From Anagrus nilaparvatae (taxonomy: Eukaryota; Arthropoda; Insecta; Hymenoptera; Mymaridae), in the NCBI GenBank assembly GCA_022575985.1, contig JAKSXM010000156.1:806001-870000 (forward strand): a DNA stretch of 64,000 nt. Direction: 5' to 3'. The translations under genes and the position numbers were made by a program. Position 1 is the first letter of the stretch; each line of letters begins with the position of its first letter. The notes under the pieces were generated by a model. The model did not search any database, was not told the origin of the DNA, and worked only from the letters and a program-made list of their open reading frames with translations. Below are positions 43,578-55,300 of the stretch, piece by piece.

Positions 43578-46271
43578 TCAAGTTGCAAATGTGTCTAGTC
43601 TTAATTTTCCATCATTTTCAACAAAATAAATCATATCTGCTAAACTTTGTTCTCCTATTGCTACTTCCGCTTTCTCATGCATCTAAAATTCAAATTTTTG
43701 AGCTATCACAATGCAAAATTAACATTTTAAATTATAAAATTTTACTTACTCCTTTAAAACACATATCATTTGGAGAAAATTTGAAATTTGGTCCAAAATT
43801 TGTAGATACTATTGCACTTTTATGAATGGAAATTGTTGGATAATATGAACCACTATTTATATTTACAAAAGCTTCCCCTTGAGAAATTCCATTTTTATAA
43901 TATATAATTTTACTTCCTTCTACAGGTCTCAATTTTTTAATCACTTCTGGTAATTGGTCTTTTTCTTCATAATATAGATGACTCTTAAACTTTACTAACG
44001 GCTAAAACAAAAAGTATTTAGTTTTTTTAAAAAAAAGGACAGAAAGTTTAGTTATGAATCACAACATATGCACATAAATAAATTATCAATATTTATAATA
44101 GATACAGCTTTCAAAGTACCAAAAAGCTATTTTTGAATTACAATATTGTAATACTTACTCGATCTTTGTAAGTATTTGGTATGTGTTCAGGCTCATATAA
44201 TTCAGGCAAAATAATTAAGAATCCTAAAGTATCTCCTTCACAATACCCATCACTATAATGTTTTCCTTTGCTCTCGTGAAATCGAGTTCCTTTTCTAAAT
44301 AAAATTTTTCTCTTTAAATTTAAAAAATATCAAATATTCTTAAATATTGCTAATTATTACCTAGATCTCCAAGAATAACCAAATTTGTCATAACCCAAGG
44401 GTGCTTGTAGATTTGCATATTCTTGTCCCCAACCAATCCTGGTAGCTGATCCTTCAGGCATTTCTTCAATAGTAGCTTCCCAGTACCATGTTCCTGTGCA
44501 TACACCTATTTAAAATAATATATATGAATAAATAAATAACAAATGTAGAAATTATTAGATTTTAACTTTTATTTAAAAATTTATTATGCATAAATAATAT
44601 AGATTCTTGTGCTTTTAAGCTTACCATGTGTTGCTCTGATCATACAATAACCCTTATCTCCAGTAACAGAAAGTCTATCATCAGAAACTTTTAATTGAGG
44701 TGCACGATCATGCAAAGCTAAAAGAACCGTACTTGGGCATAAAGGTCTGTAGAGCCAACCTGGAATTGGTTTTCCAGCCCAGTCACTGCTCTCATCGAAT
44801 TCCTGCAAATAAATAAATTTTAGAGTTTTTTAAGAATTGTTATATTTTAGGTTATTTTTACTTGTCTAAATGGAGCATGTGGATCTGGCTCTGCTAAAAT
44901 ATATCTGTATCCATCTTTATTGAAAGGATGCTCCAAGGGGTAACCATGTGCAGGTAATTTAGGAGGAACAACATCGGACCCTCTACCTTTTTTACCAACA
45001 CCTACTCCAGTTCCTTCTCCAGGGAATTTACGTTTAGTTGTTCGACCCCTAAATCCACCAAGCGGAACAGCTACGAAAAAATTGTAATTTGAATAATTAA
45101 TATTTGTTGAATAAAAATTTTAAAATAAGTAAATACTAAAATAAATATTTTTACCTATTTGCTGAACTCCCATTTCAGTTACTTTTAAATAACCACCTTT
45201 TATCAAAGCTTCATAATTAGGCTTAATACATACTAAATCAGAATTTATTAAACCAAAAAGTTGTCCATCATTAGTAGTTTCTTCTATAGTAAATAGTGTT
45301 CCTACTTCTTTCAACAGCGTTCTGTGAATCTAAATAACAAATGCTTTAATTTTTTTTTTACTTATTATTGAAGATATTAATTAAGCCATTATTGACAATA
45401 AAATTTGTAGCCTTTTTTAATAAAACATATATTTTATAAAGTACTTACAGTTGCATGCCAAGATTGTGTAACTCTCCGAGACATTGTTGTCATACTTTCC
45501 CAATGATTTTCAATAAATGGAATAATATCTCTATCTTTATGAAATAATAATCTTGAATCATTTTCTTTTTGGGCAATTTGTAATAAATTAGCTATTGCAG
45601 TTACACACATTTGTGGAAAAGCTAAACATGATATTTGTAATTAATAATTAAGCTAATTTTTAAAAGATATACAAATACATACGAGCTTGATTTTTTTTAA
45701 AACTTTCTAAACCAGTTTGAGAACAATTTTTACACATAAATAAATAATTCATCATAAAAGGTACAATATTTCCCAATTGATAACTTATGCAAGATTCGTG
45801 AAACCATCTTGAACAGCTGGCGCAAAGTAATTCTGCAATGTTTAAGTTTCTATCCTTCCCACTGTAATTAATGTAAAGATAAAGATTTCATCAATTTTAT
45901 AAATAAAAGTATGTTTTTGGAAATAATTAATTACCAATAACAATTTCCATATTCGCTAATGTTTCTTTCTACAGTTTTTTCAGAAATTCCATCTTGACTT
46001 AGTTCAGTTTTTAAATTTTCTTCTACTTCAACTACTTCTTTAGGTTTATCTTCTATTATATTATTAGAAATATTTTCTGTACATTCTTCATTATTGCTAA
46101 AGAATAAAATTTATTTAAATATAAACAAAGCTTTAATATAACCTTAAATAATTACTTCATAGTTCATGACTCAAAAGTAAGAGTTAATGGACTTTAATAA
46201 TAAATCATTACAGAAACCCAATTTTAAAAAATGTAATTATTTTTTTACCTTTCATTCTTTTCCAAAGACAT
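43578..46271 (-). CDS. ash2: ASH2, core subunit of Set1/MLL (COMPASS) H3K4 methyltransferase complexes
   Basis: Eleven exons on the minus strand in coding order: 46271-46249, 46096-45935, 45861-45683, 45621-45449, 45329-45155, 45070-44862, 44802-44625, 44505-44361, 44294-44159, 44001-43750 and 43682-43578. Total is 1737 nt, 578 residues; all junctions are GT-AG and keep frame. Domains: acidic N terminus; atypical PHD-like zinc region from about residue 60 ([30 protein letters not shown]); winged-helix region to about 235 ([18 protein letters not shown]); basic linker at about 238-256 ([12 protein letters not shown]), likely nuclear; SPRY domain at about 310-540, with [81 protein letters not shown] and [12 protein letters not shown]; and the C-terminal helix ending [14 protein letters not shown] that binds DPY30 in the family. 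Together with WDR5, RBBP5 and DPY30 it stimulates the methyltransferase. Length fits insect ASH2 (about 550-580). No defects seen. Confidence 0.96.
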
Positions 46272-46346
46272 TATTAATCTGTTTTTTTAATAACATTAAA
46301 AAGACAATAATCTCCCGGTTTTGGCTTGTTATTTTTATTATATATA

Positions 46347-46513
46347 AATAAAATTAAGTTGGTTAACTGGTTGGTATACCATTGGTACGGTTGGTATTGG
46401 CATCTTTAATCTTTTTTAATCCTTTGAACGCGCAGCAGATGCAGCAGACAATGATAGCAGTACAAAAAAAATACCAGTACCAACCGATTACAGTTAACCA
46501 ACTTAATTTTATT
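46347..46513. repeat. Palindromic element just upstream of ash2
   Basis: Arms AATAAAATTAAGTTGGTTAA and TTAACCAACTTAATTTTATT, extended by ACTGGTTGGTA against TACCAACCGATTACAG, enclose about 95 bp. It starts 76 bp upstream of the ash2 start codon, so it lies in the probable promoter or 5' leader. The minus-strand open frame across it is unsupported. Confidence 0.75.
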
Positions 46514-47036
46514 ATGCCATAATAAGCCTTTTCGGGCTGATCGAGTGACAATGCTCTAAGTATTGGGTACCCGCGAGGACAGTCCCCATTAACATGTTAT
46601 TTTTTCTTATCACGTGACCAACACAAAAAGCCTTATACAGAGTTTTTGCAAAAAAGGTAATAGTCACATGATAATTTTATATTTAATTTTTTCCCTGTTA
46701 TAGTTATTATAAACCCAATTTCGATTCAAGATAACGAGTTTTAAAATTGCTTCTAAAGTCAATGAAAGGCCATTTAAAAAATTTTGTACAAATTTTCTAG
46801 TTTCCAAAAATTTTTTAATCGAATCTTCTCATTTATTTATGGTCAAATAAATAATAAAATAATAAATCAAATACTCGAATAAATATAATTAATTACCTTA
46901 TGGTCCCAATTTGAGCCTTATATCAAAAATGATTTGAAGAAATAAAACTAATGATAAAAGATGGGAATTTTATTACTGCAACAATGAAAAAATTATAGAC
47001 ATGGAAAATTAAAGTTTACGAAACATCAAACATTAT
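46514..47036. other. Intergenic sequence upstream of ash2
   Basis: AT-rich with a short patch ACCCGCGAGGACAGTCCCC near 46569. No exon supported. Confidence 0.4.
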
Positions 47037-47616
47037 GGTAGGGTGCTACTTGGCGCGCCCGTGGTGTCAAGCAAAATCTGCAAATTAGTTTACAAGAAAA
47101 CGGGAAGAGATAATGGAAAAATTTTTTGTGATAGAATAAATGAACTAATAAAGTATGTAACAAAATTTTTTTAAATTAATTTTTAGAATTTCTTATGTGT
47201 TTAAATTTTATTTGAAGTTCAAGAATTTTCGCTGGAAAGAGCCGATGATACCATTGATAACTAAAGTTTAAAATCCTTATAACTTTTTTTTTTTGGCCAA
47301 ATTTAAAAATTTTAGTTCACGCGATAACCATACTCATATTAATTATATTTTTTTTTTTTTGTTTTTTTTTAGGTGCTGCTAAGCTTTAGTTATCAATGGT
47401 GTATCATCGGCTCTTTCCAGCGAAAATTCTTGAACTTCAAATAAAATTTAAACTCATAAAAAATTATAAAAATTAATTTAAAAAAATTTTGTTACATACT
47501 TTATTAGTTCATTTATTGTATCCCAAAAAATTTTTTTCATTATCTCTTCCCGTTTTCCTGTACATTAATTTGCGGATTTTGCTTGACACCGCGGGCGCGC
47601 CAAGTAGTACCCTACC
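47037..47616. mobile_element. 580-bp inverted-repeat element with GC-rich ends and TTAT flanks
   Basis: The left end GGTAGGGTGCTACTTGGCGC and the right end GCGCCAAGTAGTACCCTACC differ at one position. Complementarity continues inward for about 235 bp with short gaps (TGTCAAGCAAAATC against GATTTTGCTTGACA; CGCTGGAAAGAGCCGATGAT against ATCATCGGCTCTTTCCAGCG). TTAT flanks both sides (47033-47036 and 47617-47620). Ends contain GGCGCGCC palindromes, striking in this AT-rich DNA. Non-coding; the open frame at 47489 is an artefact of the arm. Confidence 0.85.
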
Positions 47617-47620
47617 TTAT

Positions 47621-48117
47621 ACTTTTATAAGAAAAATGAGACCAACCAGAATTGTTTTGGTTATACTGCAAGGTGTTAGCGTTATTTGGAAGGTAACTGA
47701 AGAATCTGAATCTTGCGTTTCTCGGCCCAAAAGGCCTATGGGCCTATACAGAAGGTATTATACATTATTTTAAATTATACGAAACCATTTCACAACCATA
47801 CGGTGTTTCTAAACTATACACCGACAAGAATTTTTTTTTGCCCAAACAGTTGCAAATGACTGACTCAAATGTAGAGAAAATTAAAAAAAAATTTTTAGTT
47901 TTCTCATGTCGTTTCGCGCATATACATAAGAAGCAAAAAAAAATTTTTTTTAAATTTTCTTTAATTTTCAAGTAATTCAGCGATTAAAAAAAAAATGGAC
48001 TTAAGTGGAATTCCGTTAGCAATAAACGTAAATTCGCTGGCGACTAAAATTTACCTTCTGAATTAAATTTCCAAACCAAACAGGACAAAAATTATTTTTG
48101 TAAATATTTCAACACCA
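47621..48117. other. Gene-free stretch
   Basis: AT-rich, no supported exon. Open frames near 47765-47971 are low-complexity. Confidence 0.4.
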
Positions 48118-48357
48118 CACTGAAAATTATCGCTTTTGAATCAATAACGCACGACATTAAAATATGCCAATAAAAAATTTCATTGATTCAATAAAAATTC
48201 TATTAATTTAATATCGCTGCGATTGAATAGAATCATCTCAATGAATTTCAATAGCGGTGACATTAAATTAATGAAAATACTATTGAATCAATGGAATATT
48301 CTATTGGCATATTTTAATGCCGCGCGTCATTGATTCAAAGGTGTCAGTTTTTCAGTG
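48118..48357. mobile_element. Intact CACTG MITE (240 bp), empty-site copy
   Basis: Ends CACTGAAAATTATCGCTTTT and, facing, GTGTCAGTTTTTCAGTG are inverted repeats; arms continue through TGAATCAATAACGCACGACA and CGCGCGTCATTGATTCA, then CATTAAAATATGCCAATA and TATTGGCATATTTTAATG. Nearly the whole element folds on itself. It matches the disrupted copy at 32769-34425 and supplies that copy's pre-insertion sequence (TCTATTGGCATATTTTAATG). A CA dinucleotide flanks each side, too short to be convincing. Confidence 0.85.
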
Positions 48358-49342
48358 CATGAAAAAAAAAAATTTTAATTTTTTCTTTCAATGAATTTGC
48401 ACGGGTAAAGAGTCTGGATAAGGAAAACAAGAAAAACTAGATGTTGCATGCACATATAACGATTTTAAAAAAATTTCGAAAAAGTATTTTTTGCTTTAAA
48501 TAATAATTGGATTGAGTTTGGATATAATCCAAATAAAATACTTTTTTTATTGCAATAATTATTATTTTTATTCAATAAATCATTTATGACATTCTTATTA
48601 TTTAAAAAATTTATCACAGTCAAAATTTATTCTCTTAAATATATATAAATTAAAAATGATTAGTTATTCGTATACATGGGGCGATCGCATCATCAAATTT
48701 GCGGACCCATCTTTTGTGTCCAAAATTGTGTACATAAAGTACATACATATTATAAACTTGACACTGTCAAAATATATATTGATAAAGTTTTCAAGCATTA
48801 TTTTGCTATAAAATTTCTAGCAGGTATTCAAGTAACATACTTAAAACTTTGCCCAAATGTTATATGGCCAAATGTTAATTAAAATTTAAAAAAATATAAT
48901 GATCACAAAATTTTATAATTTAATCAAATCCATATAAAAAATAAATGATTTTATAATAATTTTTTTTTTCTTGAAAATTCAAGCCATATATTTTTATAGT
49001 GTCTATTAATAGGTCTCTTTTGAATCTTTTATTTTCAGATTGATAGCTTTCTTTAAATTTTAAAATTCCTGATTCAGTATGGCAGTTATTATCGAAGTGT
49101 TTTCAAGATATAAATTCTGAAAATTTTATATGAACCTAAATCATGAATCAATTTCTATTTTTAAAAAAAGCCTTTTCTGAGAATAATTAACAGTAACATG
49201 TGAAATTAATAACGATCTTTTGAATGAGTCCTAGCAGAAATTTCTACGTCAAACCTTATTTTGAAATTATCTAAACCTAATTTTCTTTATTTTCTTTTTC
49301 TTAAATTAAAAAAATTTTTATGACAATAAATTTATACAGTTT
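48358..49342. other. Spacer before the homeobox gene
   Basis: AT-rich; contains the probable 3' UTR of the minus-strand homeobox gene. No exon supported. Confidence 0.4.
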
Positions 49343-52300
49343 TTAACTTTCTTGATGCCTGTGATCGAAATTTTGCATAATATTATAGTTAGTAATTTGT
49401 GAATTTGTGTTATCTTGATGATAAATGATATCTTGTTGTGAATCAGACAATGTTAAATTTTGATTTATTGAAATATTCGCAGCCATTGGTGAAAAATGTG
49501 ATGGTGGTATTATTGCATTTGGTGTTTGAGAACATGCTGGATAGTTGAAAAACCTAGAAATAAAATAATCAAACATTATTTAATTAATAATTTATTGTAA
49601 AAATAAATGTTTTTTGTTTTTTTGTTTTTACCATAATCGATCACCAACAAATATTGGTCGAGGTGCATGAATACCTAAACTTGAATAGTATTGCTGGGCT
49701 AGTAATTCAATATCATTGGTATATTTTCTTTTCCATTTAGTTCGTCTATTTTGAAACCATATTTTTATCTGAAAAATGTAATAATTATGCATTATTTATT
49801 TTTCCAATAATTATATATATATATATTTTAAAATTTTAAAGTACTCTGAGTTATGGGCAAATTTTTTACTAACAACAAACAGTCGAGAATTCAAGCAATT
49901 GTTTTATGATAACATTTGTATTTTCAAAATTTTTTAATTTTAATTGAGATGAAATTGAGAAAAAAAAATTCAGACTTCGAATCGCCCAAATACCCTAAAA
50001 ATTGAATCAAAGTAGGCCTATACAGATTTATGACATTTTGAATTTCATTGATATTTTGCAAAAACAAAATCAAATTAATTCAAATTATTAACTAAAAAAC
50101 ACATTTCTAAATTAAAATATACATACTTTAATTAAATATTTTTCTAAAAATAAAGAACTTCCTAAATAAATTCATTTAAATATATAAATTTTTAATAATT
50201 TCTCAAATAAATGTTACATCATTTATAATTACAATCATATTTAGGAAAATATATTAAAGTGAGAGAAAATCAAAGGCAAAAAATAAAAATAAATAAAAAG
50301 AAAATGTCAACTTTGTAAAATGTACAAGTTTTGCAATATATCCTAATTAAAAAATCGACGCCTCTCTGGTCTGTCGCCTTTTACCAGTCTTATATATGCA
50401 TATATATGCAATATGATGACATTTGGAGACATTTTAAAATATATAATAAAAAAAAATTTTTCATTTATAATACACATTCATATTTATAAATAAAAACAAA
50501 TAAAAGAGAAGCCTTGACATTTACGAAAAATTATGTATCAAATTATACAGTTATATGTAAGAAAGCTCCTTGCAAGCTTGCACGGCTCATTAAATTTTAA
50601 AATTATTGCTACATTTACTTTTTTGGCCCACAAGTTTATATATATGTTAAATTGGTTTAATATTTCGGTTTTATCTATTAAAAACTTATTACATATAATT
50701 AGCAATTTTTATATTGCTTTGAATATTAAAGAAACAAATCATTAAAGAAACAAATTTATTTATGAGAATGTATTCATTAAAAAAAATGAGAATTCAAAAA
50801 AGTTTATAAGGTGTTTAAAGGGTATTAATATTTTTCGCGAGTTTTTTAAAGACTTCTATATTATACATGGATTTAAATTTGTATTAGTATAGGATTTTAT
50901 GTTAATTTCATAGTTTTTATTAAATAATTAATTATTTAAGTAGTCAAATGTCAAAAAAACTAATTAGAAATGTACAATTTTTAGGTTTTTTTTTAATCAT
51001 TTTATTCGAGTTTAGTTATAATTTTTTAAAGTCCAATGATGATCACCCATAAAAAAATATTAAACTGCCTATTTTATTTTTTTAATTAAAAGAAAATTAT
51101 AGAAAAATAAGCAAAGTTGTTAAAAAACGTTTTTTCAGTTTTTGAATATTGTATCTATAAAATATTTTATACTTTTATTCATTTATGTCATTAAATAATA
51201 ATACCCTCTAAACACCTTAATGGTTCTTAGCAACTTATAACTAGTAGAGGAAATCATTACAGACCCTTCCGGTTTTCCATCAACACCAAAAAGTGACCTA
51301 AATTTATAGGAAATTCTAGGAAATTCGCTTCACTACAACCTTAGTCAAACAGTTTATATTACTCAATTATATTTCATTTGAAAAAATCAAAGTTTTAAGG
51401 GCTGTAACTTGAAAGGGGTTCATTTAATTAAAAATAGTTTATTACGAACCCGTGTCCAGAAAAGCAAAGAATGGCCCAAATCGCATGTAAATTACCATCT
51501 AAGGTGAAACAAATTTGTCGCCGATTTGGGTCATTCTTTATTTAAGGACAAGGGTCATATATGATTTTTCTTCGTTAGTGACGAGAAAATACCTCTTTTC
51601 CGGTCGTACAGAAGCCGGGAATTACGTGCTTTCTGGCCACTGACAAGAAAATTCATATTCACCTTTTTGTTTTAGAATGAAAAAATTAATTGATTCTAAT
51701 CGCTTTTTATTTAATTATTTTTCACTACCAGAAAGGGAAAAACCAACCATAAATAAATTGGGTTCGTCAAAAAAATTTATATATCTATATAAACTTTTTG
51801 GCTAAGGTAGTACTGAAGCGAATTTAACAAAAATTTATATCACTTTTAAGAGTTGGTGGGAAACTGTTAATTACTGGGAACAAAATAAAAAAATACGTGT
51901 CTAATATTTAGTCAAGTACTAAGTAAGTGTAAGTAAAATATGAATTAGCGTACTTGCGATTGACTAAAAAAAAAACCGATTTTTGAGAAATTCTTATTTA
52001 AAGGTTCTGAAAATTTTTCCATTATTCCGGCTTTTCTCAAGATCTTTTTAAAAAAATTTTGGTGAACATCGTCTTCAGCGGGAAATTTTACATTCCCCCT
52101 ATCCTATTCAAGCACTATCCTATTATCCTACTCCCCCTATCCTATTAAAAATTTTATGATTATTTTTTTTTCTATTTTAATTAAAATTTGGTTTTATAAC
52201 AGCTGGACAAAATTTTGAGTAGCTGGTTGAAAACCTGATATTAAAAATTCAAACAATTTATTTTTGCATAAATATTCAAATTATAGAGTAATTTTTTCCT

Positions 52301-55300
52301 ATTCCCTAAAAAACTATTCGCTTATAATTAGTATCGTTCATTTTTATCTGTAAAAAAATTAATATTTTTTTCATGTCACAGACCCAATTAATGCAAAGTA
52401 TTCAAAAAAAAAAAATATCGTTTTTGTAAAAAAAAAAAGATATTAATTTATGAACCAATTCCAGTAATCATAATTTTAAGAAATTTATATATATTTGATA
52501 ATTATTAATCACTAAGAGGTGCTAATTGGTAGTATAAAATTTTTTTTTAAGTGGCGCCACGCATAAAAAAAAAATAATTTGCAAAAATTTACATATGGTT
52601 ATAAACTCATAATTCATATGCATTTAGAATAAAAAAAAATTAATATGTAGTTACAGACTCGCATAACAGACTCATATGCATTCAAAAAAAGTTTTTTTTT
52701 CTTTATACGAGATTTTATAATTTAACGATATCATAATTAAAAAGTGTTTTTTTTTCATAATAATGTAAATTTATTTATAATTATAAATTTGGCATGTTAA
52801 AATTTTGACAAGATAATTTTATTTCCGTAAATAATTTGTATAATTCATATTAATATTATAAACTTTTAAAAATTTATTAAAAATATCAAAATATTTGCCA
52901 AAAAAAATCTTTTTTACTAATATATCAGATTTTATATATTTATATTTCAAATTTTTCAAATTTTTATAGTCTCATCAGGACTATGTGTGTGTGGTGGATT
53001 TAAGAGAAGAGGCCATTGCATAGTGTTTTTGTGTGCTGATTACAATTTTTTTTCTCTTTTTATGAAAAAGTTTCACATTTCCTGCCATAGCCCATAATTG
53101 CCAGTGGTTAGCATAACTTTATTAACATGGAACATGTGCATAAGAATGGGTACCCAGAAAATACGAGGGCCATACAGTTCTACAGAAAAAAAATTCGGTA
53201 TAAAGCACTTGAGCACAGAAAATAAGGCATTGAAGTACTAAGGTACTCAAGGGTTTTATACCGAATTTTTTTTTCTGTAGAACTACCCTGCATGGCTGTC
53301 CTTGGACAAGGGTAAAAAGGATTCTATGAATCTCTGAGGTTTACAATTACTCCACATTTTTGTTTCCGAAACTAAAATTTCAAATTACTTCAACTAAATT
53401 TTTTTTCTCTATTGGTTACTGTTATATACTTACTTGTGTTTCTGTTAATTTCAATATTTTGCTTAATTGTAATCTTTTAGCAACACTTAAATATTTATTC
53501 CTTTCAAATTCAGCTTCCAATGACTTAATTTGTGATGCTGTAAATGCTGTTCGAGGACGTTTTTTTCTATCGTCATCACTTACTGATACAGAATTTTCTT
53601 CCTGTAAATCTTGATGATCAATAAAATCTGTTGGTATATTTCTGTTATTACTACTGGAACCAGCTTGAAAAAAATTTTATAAACTTAAGTATAAATTTGC
53701 AATAATGAAAAAAAAAATCGTTTATTGTTAATATATTTGATGAAAACTTAAATGTTTTCTATAAATAAATGACTATAAAGTGAAAAAAAAATCCTGTCAT
53801 CACATTAAATTTAACTGACTTCGTTAGTCGTTCAAGTATTTATATTTTTAAATAAAAACTCTGCATTTATTTTTTTCTATAAAAAAAAAATGAAAATTAA
53901 GTAACAATTGTTTTCTATTTTTAAAACGCAAATTATTAGACAAAATTAAATTAATTAATATGAAAATAGTTCAGGTATCCCCCTTAAAGAAACATAGTAT
54001 AAATTTTCTGGCATTTTAAAATTGCAAATAAATTTTATTTTGAAATTTTAAATATATAATATTTAAAACATTAAATCAAAAGTTTAGACTTTTGTATTCA
54101 TGAATTTGCAAAGAAGCGTTTACCAGCTACTAATTGTCAGACTGCAGACGGTAATTGCTCAAATTTTCTTTTGACATTTTTTTTTTTAATGGTTATTTTA
54201 TACGAACATTGTACAATTTAAAATTGGTATGTGCATAATATAATCCGTCTAAAACAGTAACACCCAATTACTAAATATTTAAATTAGTCTTTGTATAAAA
54301 TATATCTAAAAATATTTTAAATATTTTTAATGTTTTAAAGAAAATTTTAATTGCATACTAAAAAAATAAGGTGAAGAAAAGTATGTACAGTATTTTAAGA
54401 GGGGATGAATTCATTTGTCGCGAGACTTTTATCTTTGCTCTAATTGACGAACGAGCTCCAGGAAGAGAAACGACTGTTAAAAAAAAAAATTAAGACAAAA
54501 ATTTCTGTTTCACATGCAAAAAAATGCAACGACGAAAGTCTGGAAGTTAGAAATAAAAAAAAAATCACGATGACGATGATTAAGAAAAGAATCACAAGTC
54601 ATATATATTTTAAGAATAGAACAGCACGCCTTGTAGTTTTACCTAATTGCCTAAAGCTATAAAATGAAACTTGTCTCCTAATTATTTAGTGATTAATGAA
54701 TCCATGAAAAAGCAAAACGTTTTTGAGGAAACCGTGCGATAAACTATGCCTAATTTTAATTCGCTACTTATTATAATGCTTTATTGCATTTTACGCCTCC
54801 TTTTCATATATTTAACTTTAATGTATATATTTATTTACATGTAATTTTGCAAAAATAACTTTTTTATTTTATTTTTTTTTTTAATTCATTTCTTTGACAG
54901 TAATTAGAAACTTTACTTAAAATATAAATATTTACTAATTTTATTATTTCTTTTCTTTTTTCTGTAATAAATATTAACTTGCTCATTTACCTTTTTGGAT
55001 CTTTTTGCACATACAACTATATTTATGTAAATATAAATTTTTATTTACATGCCACATATTTGTAGAAAAATTTTCTGTGCAAGGGATAGGAAAATTAATT
55101 TTTAAGATTAAATTGGAGGATAGTACAGTATGGTCTTTTATCATGATCGGATATTAACATTTTAAGGTATTTTATTATCAAAAGTTTTTAATTAAATGAT
55201 TGATATTTTGACCAAATTTTTTCAAAGTGAAGATATAATATATTAGAGTATTACAAAAGTATCTAAGGGAAGAAACCCCCATAAATGAAATGAATTTTTA

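Larger units (their letters stand above)
49769..53433 (-). other. Homeobox gene intron 3 (3.7 kb) with repeats
   Basis: Holds a family-A copy (51446-51655) and an AACATGGAACAT fragment carrying a hairpin at 53177-53284. No nested gene supported. Confidence 0.6.

Noticed and set aside
46363..46551. 62-codon open frame with Cys and Trp residues upstream of ash2
   Set aside because: It runs across the palindrome, has no homology I recognise and lies in the ash2 promoter region.
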